A stretch of 64,000 nt of DNA from Sphingobacterium chungjuense (GCF_011316935.1 NZ_WLYS01000002.1:496001-560000), one strand, 5' to 3'. Numbered from the stretch's first letter, positions 17,269 through 25,283 are shown. Notes: generated by a model from the sequence alone, not told the origin. Made by a program: numbers and translations.

Positions 17269-17934
17269 TTAGATAAGCCCCTTCTCCTTGCAGTATACGG
17301 CCAGCTGTTCGTTTTTCACAAAACCCAATGCTTCTTTCATAATATTCAATCGCTTTTCGACACTGCTCAAACTGCACGGTTTTAGTTGTCTTTGTTTTAA
17401 TATAAAAGGAATATTTTTTTGCATTTCACCTTGATATAATAAGGATACAATAGTGATATCGACCGTGGTAAATTCGAAAGAATTTTCTTCTCGAATAGCT
17501 TGTTTAATAGCAGAGGGTTGATAGCGTTTTTCGCCATATACAGTGTGAATAGCTTGTTTGAGATGATCGGCATCGTGGCGTGCCTTCCGCACATAGCCAT
17601 CAATATTCAAGTTTTCAAAAAGATCATCAATCACACTCGGACGATTTTCGCCAGAGAATACAATAACTTTTAGTTCTGGATGTACATTTCTCGCTTCACG
17701 GATCAGATCGGTGCCATGCTCCAATACTTGCGTATTGTTGTCGGGTTCGAAACTTAAATCAGTAATCAGCAAATCATACGGCTCGTCGTCTCGTTTTGCA
17801 TTTTTGATCCATGATAATGCATGATCGCAATAGTACACATAATCTGTTGTCTCTATTTGAAGGTCATGTAATGTTTTCTGCAACGAGATATTAGCGCTTT
17901 GCTGGTCTTCTGCGATAAGAATTTTTTTGAACAT
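17269..17934 (-). CDS. NarL/LuxR-type response regulator
   Basis: A 221-aa regulator. The receiver domain has ILIAEDQQSANIS (acidic residues), the phosphoacceptor in DLLITDLSFEPD, VIVFSGEN and the Lys in GYVRKARHD. The C-terminal about 65 residues (TTVDITIVSLLYQGEMQKNIPFIL, SLSSVEKRLNIMKEALGF, QLAVYCKEKG) follow the LuxR/NarL helix-turn-helix pattern in diverged form. It starts 12 bp after the kinase gene, and a terminator follows. Its target may be the adjacent PLD/VWA-like pair or the peptide gene (inference from position). Confidence 0.88.
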   Translation of the reverse strand: MFKKILIAEDQQSANISLQKTLHDLQIETTDYVYYCDHALSWIKNAKRDDEPYDLLITDLSFEPDNNTQVLEHGTDLIREARNVHPELKVIVFSGENRPSVIDDLFENLNIDGYVRKARHDADHLKQAIHTVYGEKRYQPSAIKQAIREENSFEFTTVDITIVSLLYQGEMQKNIPFILKQRQLKPCSLSSVEKRLNIMKEALGFVKNEQLAVYCKEKGLI

Positions 17935-17946
17935 ACTTTTATTCTA

Positions 17947-19632
17947 TTAACGAATCGGGATATGGATATCTATTTTCATTCCATCACCCACTTCGCTAGC
18001 AAAGATAATTTCTCCCCTCAATCCATGAATACGGGAAACCGTATTTTGGCGACCTTTTCCCTTTGGTGCGTCGGCTTTCACGCCTACTCCGTCATCCTGA
18101 TAATGAATATGCAAATGCTCGTCTTCTCGACCAAAACGTATTACTACACTTGTCGCCTGACTATGTTTGGCCATATTCACCATCATCTCTAGCAGCACTT
18201 CCTTCAATTCAGATTTTGCTTGATCGCTGACGTTCTCCCATAGCGCTGCATCGTTCCCTGCAATCAATACACGGCGATCCGACTTGGCAAAAGATTTTAG
18301 CATTTCCCCGAGTGCATCGTGATACGCACTAGGCGCTTCGATCGTTTCTTCCGCTTCATACGATATATCACGCGACTTATTGTACATGATATCCAATTTG
18401 TCCAGCAAGCTATCTCGATCCAATTCCTTGTTATATTCGATCTCACTCATCACGCGATAAATACCATTAGCCACCACATCGTGTACCTTACGGGATGTAG
18501 ACAGCTTGCTGGCTTTTATTTTGTTTTGTGCTTCTAGCTCCAACCTTTCCTTTCGCTTCCGATACCAAAATCTGCCTCCTACACCGCCGACAATAAGGAG
18601 TAAGGCAAGTCCACCAGTCATCACACGTTGTCGGGAAAGCCGAGCAGATTTTTCCACGTTATCATTTTCCAAACGTAGGTTATCGGCTTTGTTTTTCTCG
18701 ACTTCATACCGAATCAATGCAAATTGATTTTTCGCAGCATTACGGGCATTTTCTAAACTATCAGTAAGTGTACTATAACTTGCGAAGTACGTTTGTAAGG
18801 AATCCCTATTTCCCGTTTGGATTAATCGCCTCAAGGCATTTACCTGTGCATCTGGACTTTTAAGTTTTAATGCCGTAGCGTACTGTTTCCTAGCGTAGAA
18901 CAACGAGGAATCTGGACGTTTTTCTTTGTAATAATCAGCCAAATGCGCATAGCTCGCATTTTGACCCCAAATGTCTTTCTCCTGAACACGTATGGCTAAT
19001 GCATTCAATAAATCTGGAGCTGCTACATAGGATGAGTTATGATCCGATCGAGCATTAGCTCGATTGGATAGCGTACGCGCATATTCTATACTTTTCAAAT
19101 AAGGTCGCGATAAAATATTCTGGAATATTTTATCTGCCTTACCGAACTGCTTAAGACTTTTGTAAACTAAAGCGATGTTATTCTCTATAATAGAAAGGTT
19201 AGCAGAATCTTGAGAATACTTCAATGTTTTTTCAAAAAAAGACAGCGCATCATCATAGTTGTTGAGTTCACGGCTTATTGTTCCCAAAGTATTGAAATTT
19301 GAATTAAGATATGGATAATGATCCAGCTTATGCTCATTCAGATAATCATTGGCTTGTAAAGCTGTTTCTTGGGCTCCGAAATAATCTCCAGCGTCTCGTT
19401 GAATAACAGCCATATTTATTAAACAGTTTGCGACATGTAAACTATCATTGATATTTTGATAGTGATCTTTCACTTGACTAAAGCGCAAAAATGCACTATC
19501 AGGTTTACCGGCATCCAAATAAGAATAAGCTTCTTCATACTCTTTGTTTACCGATATCGAAGGAATACTTTCGGGCTTATCGGCGCAAGATAGAATGACA
19601 AATAAGACAAAGATATATATGGGAAATTTCAA
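17947..19632 (-). CDS. TPR-containing sensor histidine kinase (lipoprotein), TTG start
   Basis: A 561-aa kinase. The N-terminus KFPIYIFVLFVILSC is a lipoprotein signal. TPR-like helices run to about 290, with a coiled coil to about 335, one TM helix at about 337-356 (GGLALLLIVGGVGGRFWY), a phosphoacceptor helix with KVHDVVANGIYRVMSEIEY, and a HATPase domain (DGVGVKADAPKGKG, GLRGEIIF). This is the NarX/DegS-like layout that pairs with LuxR-type regulators. The start codon is TTG at 19632-19630: the frame has a stop shortly upstream and no ATG fits the signal peptide. It is paired with the regulator 12 bp downstream. Confidence 0.9.
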   Translation of the reverse strand: MKFPIYIFVLFVILSCADKPESIPSISVNKEYEEAYSYLDAGKPDSAFLRFSQVKDHYQNINDSLHVANCLINMAVIQRDAGDYFGAQETALQANDYLNEHKLDHYPYLNSNFNTLGTISRELNNYDDALSFFEKTLKYSQDSANLSIIENNIALVYKSLKQFGKADKIFQNILSRPYLKSIEYARTLSNRANARSDHNSSYVAAPDLLNALAIRVQEKDIWGQNASYAHLADYYKEKRPDSSLFYARKQYATALKLKSPDAQVNALRRLIQTGNRDSLQTYFASYSTLTDSLENARNAAKNQFALIRYEVEKNKADNLRLENDNVEKSARLSRQRVMTGGLALLLIVGGVGGRFWYRKRKERLELEAQNKIKASKLSTSRKVHDVVANGIYRVMSEIEYNKELDRDSLLDKLDIMYNKSRDISYEAEETIEAPSAYHDALGEMLKSFAKSDRRVLIAGNDAALWENVSDQAKSELKEVLLEMMVNMAKHSQATSVVIRFGREDEHLHIHYQDDGVGVKADAPKGKGRQNTVSRIHGLRGEIIFASEVGDGMKIDIHIPIR

Positions 19633-19690
19633 AATATGAATAGGTCGATTTACTCAACTAAAGTATAGAATAATACGCAGAAATAAACAA

Positions 19691-19714
19691 AAAAAGGGCA
19701 ACAATGAGTTGCCC
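19691..19714 (-). terminator. Rho-independent terminator of the small peptide gene
   Basis: Read on the minus strand: GGGCAAC, TCATT loop, GTTGCCC (19714 to 19696), followed directly by a T run interrupted only by one G. It lies 30 bp past the stop of the 52-aa reading frame at 19745 and 59 bp before the kinase start, so it ends a separate short transcript. Confidence 0.85.
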
Positions 19715-19744
19715 TTCTGAAATATATCCGTTTTTATGATTGTT

Positions 19745-19903
19745 TTACGGTTTTACTGGCGGTTTTGGCGGAAGAATTGTTCCTGCTTCTCCTCCATCAC
19801 CATCTCCACCCGTATTTTGGATGGTTACTTGTCCGTCTGGTCCTGTAGTAGGAGTTGTTTGTCCACCTTGTCCGATCATTAAAAGAAAAATTAAATACCA
19901 CAT
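19745..19903 (-). CDS. 52-aa membrane or secreted Gly/Pro-rich peptide, unrecognised
   Basis: A short minus-strand frame from ATG at 19903 to TAA at 19745. It encodes MWYLIFLLMIGQGG, a short hydrophobic N-terminus, then a Thr/Gly/Asp-rich middle (GGDGDGGEAG) and a proline-lysine tail (LPPKPPVKP). A strong terminator lies 30 bp after the stop, which supports a dedicated transcript. The overlapping plus-strand frame (19740-20147) is a shadow. The peptide could be a small membrane protein, a secreted signal or a ligand for the TPR kinase that follows; none of these is shown. Upstream lies a 400-bp region rich in inverted and direct repeats. Confidence 0.6.
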   Translation of the reverse strand: MWYLIFLLMIGQGGQTTPTTGPDGQVTIQNTGGDGDGGEAGTILPPKPPVKP

Positions 19904-19974
19904 TGCTCAAAAAATTAAAAGTCAAAAACTTGGTAGGTCCGCATGCGCCGTGCATGGGATTGCTACAATTGTTT

Positions 19975-20064
19975 TCAGAAGGCCTTCTGATTTTTTGGGA
20001 AGTAGGAGATCGTACTGCGGAAGACTAAAGCTGCTTCCCAAACCGGCTAAAGAATGCCGCAGTA
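19975..20064. repeat. Interleaved inverted repeats in the 19904-20319 intergenic region
   Basis: A perfect 16-bp palindrome TCAGAAGGCCTTCTGA (19975-19990) is followed by six T. Then come two interleaved pairs: TTTGGGAAG at 19994-20002 with CTTCCCAAA at 20034-20042, and TACTGCGG at 20013-20020 with CCGCAGTA at 20057-20064. The arms alternate 1-2-1'-2', so in RNA they would form a pseudoknot or two competing hairpins. A third small palindrome, CTTTCC-T-GGAAAG, lies near 20092. No reading frame was accepted here. The region may be a structured leader of the 52-aa gene or a small RNA. Confidence 0.5.
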
Positions 20065-20173
20065 TTTTCTCAGTTTGGAATCTGTTTCGTATCTTTCCTG
20101 GAAAGAACGAACTAATCTATTACCTGATTCCGAAAGCAAATGTATAGCGCTCAACACGCTGGCAGAAAGGTAT

Positions 20174-20293
20174 TTCCGATGATTCCGATCTTTCCGAAGC
20201 TATTCCGTAAATTCCGATGGAATTCCGATTTTTCCGACGAAAGAAAGTGATGGGGATACATAAAAAGGCTTATGGTTTTCCGTAAATTCCGAT
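20174..20293. repeat. Array of TTCCGAT boxes upstream of the 20320 gene
   Basis: Nine TTCCG[A/T] boxes start at 20174, 20183, 20192, 20203, 20212, 20223, 20232, 20278 and 20287, with an outlier at 20128. Spacing is 9, 9, 11, 9, 11, 9, then a gap and 9. The 16-mer TTCCGTAAATTCCGAT occurs twice (20203 and 20278). All copies face the same way, as in a direct-repeat operator array for an oligomerising DNA-binding protein. The last box ends 27 bp before the ATG at 20320. Otherwise the region 19904-20319 holds no accepted gene. Confidence 0.75.
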
Positions 20294-20306
20294 AGGTGGA
20301 TAGACG

Positions 20307-20314
20307 TAATTTTG
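20307..20314 (+). promoter_or_regulatory. Bacteroidota -7 element TAATTTTG
   Basis: An exact match to TAnnTTTG, ending 5 bp before the ATG at 20320. A clear -33 TTG was not found. If used, transcription would begin at or next to the start codon, giving a leaderless or nearly leaderless mRNA and arguing for ATG 20320 over the upstream GTG at 20296. Confidence 0.4.
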
Positions 20315-20319
20315 TACCT

Positions 20320-21237
20320 ATGCCAACAATAATTGACTTTAATAAAGCCGTTATCGAGTTCTACCTACAGAAGAAAGCAGATAATGATCTTAATGAATTA
20401 GAAAGTATCTCGCCAGCCAAGCTGAAAGATTTACTTTTATCAAAACTTGTATCCGGGGAATTGCAAAAGGACATTCCTTCGCTGGAAAAAATCTTCAACA
20501 CTGCGAAGAAGTTTGAAAATCTGACACGAGCGATCACAAATGAAAGTATCGACAAGTTCAGGCCCATTCAATACTTTATTCAAGGAAGAACCACGATCCC
20601 AACGGATGACACCATTATCCTACTTTCCATCTTCATTGACTTTCAACCAAGACCATACACTGTGTGGAAAGAAATGGGGGTTGATGAAGGTGAAATTGTA
20701 ATATCGGACGATGACGGAGACAAAGAGGCTGACAAGGAACTGGAAACCGATGAGGATCCGCCAACTACAATAGGTAGTAATAAAACAGAAATGCCACCTA
20801 CGGAGAATCCGGACACACCATCACCCGTACGTGTAAACTGGAACTTAAAAGACAAAAAGTCATTATCGATTATGGCAAGCGCGCTTGTAATTACGCTGCT
20901 CATGGCATTTTACTCATGGCCACATAAACAGTGTATGTATTGGGATGGAGAAAAATATATTGCTATTCATTGCGACGAGGTAGATCCTCAGCTCGACATC
21001 ATTGCCTTGAATAGTGAAAAGCAACAGCAATTCAAGCGAATCACACGAAAGGACACCTTAACAAAAGATCACGTTAATAAAGTATGGTATTCTAAAATCG
21101 ACACGGAAGTTGAATTTTTCACCTGCCCCGGCCTTCATCCAGTCCATCCGCATCGATCACTCAAAGCGGCAACAGAATATATCATTGAGAAATACGCTAT
21201 GGGCAAAGTCAATAACGAAAAAGGAGCAGTAGATTAA
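20320..21237 (+). CDS. Single-pass membrane protein of unknown function
   Basis: A 305-aa protein starting MPTIIDFNKAVIEFYLQKK. Layout: a helical cytosolic N-terminal domain (about 1-125), an acidic and Pro/Thr-rich linker (about 130-180), one TM helix at about 188-207 (SIMASALVITLLMAFYSW), and a C-terminal domain with three Cys and CMYWDGEKYIAIHCDEV, VWYSKIDTEVEFFTCPGLHPVHPHRSLK. I know similar proteins only as conserved unknowns in Sphingobacteriales. The upstream GTG at 20296 would add eight residues, but it overlaps the promoter-like TAATTTTG. The stop lies inside a 50-bp palindrome shared with the convergent endonuclease-like gene. Confidence 0.8.
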   Translation: MPTIIDFNKAVIEFYLQKKADNDLNELESISPAKLKDLLLSKLVSGELQKDIPSLEKIFNTAKKFENLTRAITNESIDKFRPIQYFIQGRTTIPTDDTIILLSIFIDFQPRPYTVWKEMGVDEGEIVISDDDGDKEADKELETDEDPPTTIGSNKTEMPPTENPDTPSPVRVNWNLKDKKSLSIMASALVITLLMAFYSWPHKQCMYWDGEKYIAIHCDEVDPQLDIIALNSEKQQQFKRITRKDTLTKDHVNKVWYSKIDTEVEFFTCPGLHPVHPHRSLKAATEYIIEKYAMGKVNNEKGAVD

Positions 21238-21260
21238 TCTACTGCTCCTTTTTCGTTATT
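21211..21260. terminator. Perfect 50-bp palindrome, bidirectional terminator
   Basis: Bases 21211-21235 are exactly complementary to 21236-21260, with no mismatch and no spacer. The left arm is AATAACGAAAAAGGAGCAGT followed by AGATT. It is A-rich on the left and T-rich on the right on both strands, so it can end transcription from either side. It contains the last codons and stops of both convergent genes (TAA at 21235-21237 on plus; stop at 21258-21256 on minus). Confidence 0.9.
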
Positions 21261-22305
21261 CGTAGTTGGTGACGGTTTCGGCGAGCTGCTCTGCGTAGTG
21301 ATATATATCATCTAATTGCTGAAGATCCACTTTCGCTTCCTTCTTTTCCTTGTCAAATAACCCGAGACGAAGTCGGTTTGGCGTAAAGTAGAATCGACAA
21401 ATAGGTTTTCGATTGTTATCGTCCAATAAAATCCCGCAATACGATTGATTGTCACGCATAAATATCCGACCTACCTCAATCTCCTTACGCAAGATCGATT
21501 TGACAATTAAAAAACCATCAATCTCTTCCTGCGTGGTCACGATAAGTGAATCAGGCTCTGACAACGGCATAGCGGTTTGCTCTTCTGTATCCGTCTCTTT
21601 TTTCAGTGCACTTTTCAAGCGCTCAGCAATCTGGTCATGTACAATCTGTGTGAAAACTCTTTTAACCAACGGGTTGAATTGCTCCAGGATTTTGGCAGTC
21701 ACTACACTTGGGTACACCTGTTTAGCAAAATAACGTACAAATTCATCGGTAGGATGTTGCATTTCTGCTGTCACTAGAATCGTCAGTTCTGTAGAGTATT
21801 TAAGGTCACTCGCTGCAGTTGAAATACTATCTAAATCAAAAACAGATTTATGAAATTTCCGCAACTCTTGTATCTCATTGTCTCTGATATCAGAGATCTT
21901 AAATTCGAAGAAAGGTTTTTCGTCCATCTTATTTGGTGTAACCAAATCCGTGTAAAAACGGTATTCTATCCCATTGGTCAACAAACCGAATTTAGCTTCG
22001 GTGGTATGAAAATAGCGGAACAGCTGCGAATTGTGTGGATCCAAACCATCCGCGTAATGCTTGCATTCGATCAGGATGGTCGGCTTCTCTTCGCGAAGAA
22101 TCGCATAATCTACTTTTTCGCCTTTTTTAATACCAATATCTGCAATGAACTCCGGATGGACCTCAAAAGGATCGAATACATCGTATCCTAAGATTCTCAA
22201 AAAAGGTAATATAAGAGAGGTTTTGGTTGCCTCCTCGGTTTTGATTTGTGGTAAAAGCCGATCTACGCGCTTCCCAAATTGGCGAATTTCATCTTTAAAA
22301 TCCAT
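21256..22305 (-). CDS. Orphan restriction-endonuclease-like protein (HsdR N-terminal type)
   Basis: A 349-aa protein. The N-terminal about 160 residues have the PD-(D/E)XK nuclease pattern of type I HsdR N-terminal domains: KTSLILPFLRILGYDVFDPFEVHPEF, then KGEKVDYAIL (Asp) and TILIECKHY (Glu-x-Lys), then LLTNGIEYRFYTD. The remainder is unrecognised and has a C-terminal beta-rich part (ICRFYFTPNRLRLGLF). No helicase domain and no methyltransferase or specificity subunit is nearby, so it is not a normal restriction system. Such stand-alone proteins are common in bacteria and their role is unclear; defence is possible. Confidence 0.75.
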   Translation of the reverse strand: MDFKDEIRQFGKRVDRLLPQIKTEEATKTSLILPFLRILGYDVFDPFEVHPEFIADIGIKKGEKVDYAILREEKPTILIECKHYADGLDPHNSQLFRYFHTTEAKFGLLTNGIEYRFYTDLVTPNKMDEKPFFEFKISDIRDNEIQELRKFHKSVFDLDSISTAASDLKYSTELTILVTAEMQHPTDEFVRYFAKQVYPSVVTAKILEQFNPLVKRVFTQIVHDQIAERLKSALKKETDTEEQTAMPLSEPDSLIVTTQEEIDGFLIVKSILRKEIEVGRIFMRDNQSYCGILLDDNNRKPICRFYFTPNRLRLGLFDKEKKEAKVDLQQLDDIYHYAEQLAETVTNYE

Positions 22306-22458
22306 ACTATAATCTCGTTTTGTAATGATTAATTAGTATTGGCGAAGTATTTTATCTTTCAGAAAATAAAGGTAATCGCCTGATACAATGCCGCATTACG
22401 GGAAACCCCAATTGCAGTTCATAAAAAATGGCATTTTTGCGGCATCAAAATTATTCCC

Positions 22459-22788
22459 ATGAAAATCGTCTACTTCCTTTTATTGAATATTCTTTTCACG
22501 CATCCATTACTAGCACAAAATAAATATGCTACAACAACGGATGGAAAAAGGGTTATCTTAAAGCCTGACGGAACTTGGTCGTATGTACAATATGATGTGA
22601 GTACGGCCAGAGATCAATCATCCGCGATCAGTGGCACGGCGACTGACAAAAGAGGCACTACAGCAGTGAAAAAAAATTCATCTGCAGTACGGTCTTCGCG
22701 TCAGTATATTCGCGGACCGCGCGGAGGCTGCTATTACATCAACAGTAACGGCAATAAAACGTATGTGGATCGCAGCTTATGTAACTAA
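22459..22788 (+). CDS. Small secreted protein with C-terminal GPRGGCYYIN motif
   Basis: A 109-aa protein with a signal peptide (MKIVYFLLLNILFTHPLLAQ), a short beta motif TTTDGKRVILKPDGTWSYV, a Ser/Thr-rich spacer, and the C-terminal sequence YIRGPRGGCYYINSNG followed by NKTYVDRSLC. The last segment resembles the small PBCV-type basic adaptor repeat found at the ends of some bacterial exported proteins; function unknown. The two Cys could pair in the periplasm. No partner gene is evident. The next gene is a cell-wall peptidase 38 bp downstream with its own promoter-like element. Confidence 0.75.
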   Translation: MKIVYFLLLNILFTHPLLAQNKYATTTDGKRVILKPDGTWSYVQYDVSTARDQSSAISGTATDKRGTTAVKKNSSAVRSSRQYIRGPRGGCYYINSNGNKTYVDRSLCN

Positions 22789-22813
22789 ATCAGGGCAATT
22801 GACTGATTTTCCG

Positions 22814-22821
22814 TAGTTTTG
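22814..22821 (+). promoter_or_regulatory. Bacteroidota -7 element TAGTTTTG
   Basis: An exact TAnnTTTG match, 5 bp before the ATG at 22827. This is the same offset as at 20307-20314. No good -33 TTG at the expected distance; a TTG at 22799 is too close. Confidence 0.35.
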
Positions 22822-22826
22822 CTTAA

Positions 22827-23369
22827 ATGAAAGCAGCGCATCTTATCAAAATATCCTGCCTGACGGGCTTGTGTTTACTGAATAATCATTCGTTAAATGC
22901 CAAATTTCCCAACGAGTCCTACCGAAATAATGTTTCAGAAGTGAGCGTCTATCGAGCCATGAATTCTAGTACAGTGGTCGAAAAAGAGGTAATCGCATTT
23001 GCTAAAAAATTCTTGGGTGTGAGGTACCGGTACGGCCAGGCCAGTCCGAGCAATGGCTTTGATTGCTCCGGTTTTGTGTATTATGTATTCAAGGAATTTG
23101 GGATCAGCTTACCGAGAAGTTCTTCTGGTATGGGACAGGCTGGACAAGATGTTACATTAGAAGAAGCTAAAACAGGCGATATTATCTTGTTTACTGGAAC
23201 CAATCCCGCCAACCGCAGCATTGGACATGTGGGTATTATCATGTCCAACGATGATAAAGAAGGTATAGCGTTTATACATGCCAGCTCTGGTAAAGCACAA
23301 GCCGTGACTGAAACGAAGCTTGAAGGTAGCTACCAACGTAGGTTTATGAAAATAGTCCGCGTGCTCTAA
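22827..23369 (+). CDS. NlpC/P60-family cell-wall peptidase (C40)
   Basis: A 180-aa exported hydrolase that should cut the stem peptides of peptidoglycan. The N-terminus is a signal peptide. The catalytic domain shows FLGVRYRYGQASPSNGFDCSGF with the nucleophilic Cys, LPRSSSGMGQAG, TGDIILF, GHVGIIM with the catalytic His, and FIHASSG with the third polar His. It has no binding modules such as SH3 or LysM. It lies 38 bp after the small secreted protein and 81 bp before the HD hydrolase, all on the plus strand. Confidence 0.93.
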   Translation: MKAAHLIKISCLTGLCLLNNHSLNAKFPNESYRNNVSEVSVYRAMNSSTVVEKEVIAFAKKFLGVRYRYGQASPSNGFDCSGFVYYVFKEFGISLPRSSSGMGQAGQDVTLEEAKTGDIILFTGTNPANRSIGHVGIIMSNDDKEGIAFIHASSGKAQAVTETKLEGSYQRRFMKIVRVL

Positions 23370-23450
23370 TCAAAATCTGCGATTTCTTCCCGACTTTTAG
23401 AATTGTATCTTTACCTTTCAAAAGTGCATCCGTGTATATACTAAGAAGAC

Positions 23451-24053
23451 ATGACGACTGAGAATCTGAAAAAACAACTTGCCTTCATCAAAGAGATCGA
23501 TAAGCTAAAATATATTCAGCGTAGAACGAAGCTCTTTCACAGCGATCGCTGTGAGAATAGTGCAGAGCACAGCTGGCACTTGGCACTGATGGCCATCGTA
23601 CTAACCGAGCATGCTAACGAGAAGGTGGATGTACTGAAAGTGCTTAAAATGGTATTGATTCATGATGTGGTGGAGATTGATGCAGGTGACACCTTTATCT
23701 ACGACACACAAAAGAGCCACGACAATACCGATGAAGAGCGGCTGGCAGCACAGCGCATTTTCGGGCTATTGCCCGAAGAAACCGCAATAGAATTAATTGC
23801 AATTTGGGAGGAGTTTGAGGCTGGAAAAACTGCAGAAGCCAAGTTTGCCCGAGCAATGGATCGCTTAGAACCTTTGTTACAAAATAGCTCCAACAATGGT
23901 GGCACCTGGCATGAGCCTGGAGTAAACTATGAGAAAGTATATGCCAAGAAAAGCGTGATCAAAGAAGGTGCTGCAGATCTATGGACGTATGGAGAAACCC
24001 TTATTAACGAAGGCGTAAAAAAAGGATTCTTGAAAAAGAATACGACTGATTAG
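23451..24053 (+). CDS. HD-domain hydrolase (YfbR/HDDC2-like)
   Basis: A 200-aa protein with a full HD metal site: H in RTKLFHSDRCENSAEHSWHLALMA, the HD pair in VLIHDVVEIDAGDTF, and a later Asp in FARAMDRLEPLL. This layout is that of 5'-deoxynucleotidases and related nucleotide phosphohydrolases (YfbR, HDDC2). The exact substrate cannot be read. Its end is 3 bp from the convergent MFS gene end. Confidence 0.88.
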   Translation: MTTENLKKQLAFIKEIDKLKYIQRRTKLFHSDRCENSAEHSWHLALMAIVLTEHANEKVDVLKVLKMVLIHDVVEIDAGDTFIYDTQKSHDNTDEERLAAQRIFGLLPEETAIELIAIWEEFEAGKTAEAKFARAMDRLEPLLQNSSNNGGTWHEPGVNYEKVYAKKSVIKEGAADLWTYGETLINEGVKKGFLKKNTTD

Positions 24054-24056
24054 TAG

Positions 24057-25283
24057 TTACTCTTCTACGTAATCTAAATCTTTACCAAAGCTCTCTTTTA
24101 ATTGGCTCAAGGCCAATAGTGCAATCACAACTGTAATCGCCCCAATTACCATAGCCCCTTCCAGAATACCGATCTGATCCTTGAAAAATTGAAAACCTAA
24201 GGTAATAGCTACTAAGGATCCGCGCACAAAATTCGGAACGGTGGTGGTCACCGTGGCTCTTAGATTGGTGCCAAATTGCTCTGCGGCAATGGTAACAAAC
24301 GTAGCCCAATAGCCAGATGCAAAACCCAACAGTAAACTTAACAGAATGAAACCTTCTGGCGTAAGACCAAAAGAATTGAGGTAGATCGCTACGACGACGG
24401 TGGTAAGTAAGATAAAAATCAGCATCACCTTTTTTCTAGATTTCAGTACTTGAGCCAATAAACCAGCAACCACATCACCGATCGAAATACCGATATAGCA
24501 ATACATAATCCCTTTACCCGCATCTATAATGCCGGTAGCATTCAAGGCTCTACCAAATTCTGGCGAGAAGGTAATCAATACACCCACTACATACCAAAGC
24601 GGTAAACCAATTAAAATACAGCACAAGTACTTTTTGAGTCGAGACCAATTGTTGAATAGCATCCAGAGATTACCTCGTTGCACCTGTTTATTGTCGGTCG
24701 TTTCTTTAAACATGCCCGACTCGACCAAGCCAATCCGTAAGGTGAGTAATAGCAAACCCATTCCACCACCAATAAAATAACTTACTTGCCAAGTATATCG
24801 AGCGCTAATTAAGGCAGCCATCACCGCACCTAACAAACCAACTGCAGCCACGATCATCGTTCCGTAACCTCGATTCTTTTTACTCATAGTTTCTGTCACC
24901 AGCGTGATTCCAGCGCCAAGCTCGCCTGCTAAACCGACGCCACCAATAAAACGAACGATGGCGTACTGATCTACACTTGTGACAAATCCATTGGCAATAT
25001 TGGCTAGCGAATACGTGATAATAGAACCAAATAAGACACTCAATCGCCCTTTTTTGTCGCCCAGCACACCCCACAAAATCCCGCCTACCAACATGCCAAA
25101 CATTTGGCTATTGATGATCGTAGCACCAACGCGTAGCATATCATCTTCCGATACACCCAGATCTGTCAAGCTTTTGACTCGTACTACAGAAAATAAAATT
25201 AGATCGTAGATATCTACAAAGTAACCGAGCGAGGCCACCAGAACTATCAGAATAGTGTTCTTCTTATTGATTTGTCCGTTCAT
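24057..25283 (-). CDS. MFS transporter, metabolite:proton symporter type
   Basis: A 408-aa carrier with about twelve hydrophobic helices. It begins KNTILIVLVASLGYFVDIYDLILFS and has the family loop GVLGDKKGRLSVLFGS between TM2 and TM3 and GGVGLAGELGAGITLVTETM. The IYD segment and ELGAG motif are like the sugar/organic-acid MHS group. The substrate is unknown. It lies 68 bp downstream of the FAD oxidoreductase gene on the same strand, and no promoter is evident in between. Confidence 0.88.
   Translation of the reverse strand: MNGQINKKNTILIVLVASLGYFVDIYDLILFSVVRVKSLTDLGVSEDDMLRVGATIINSQMFGMLVGGILWGVLGDKKGRLSVLFGSIITYSLANIANGFVTSVDQYAIVRFIGGVGLAGELGAGITLVTETMSKKNRGYGTMIVAAVGLLGAVMAALISARYTWQVSYFIGGGMGLLLLTLRIGLVESGMFKETTDNKQVQRGNLWMLFNNWSRLKKYLCCILIGLPLWYVVGVLITFSPEFGRALNATGIIDAGKGIMYCYIGISIGDVVAGLLAQVLKSRKKVMLIFILLTTVVVAIYLNSFGLTPEGFILLSLLLGFASGYWATFVTIAAEQFGTNLRATVTTTVPNFVRGSLVAITLGFQFFKDQIGILEGAMVIGAITVVIALLALSQLKESFGKDLDYVEE

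Noticed and set aside
19740..20147. 135-codon plus-strand frame
   Set aside because: It runs through a minus-strand terminator-associated peptide gene and several inverted repeats, and its Pro/Ser-rich start is the complement of the Gly-rich peptide.
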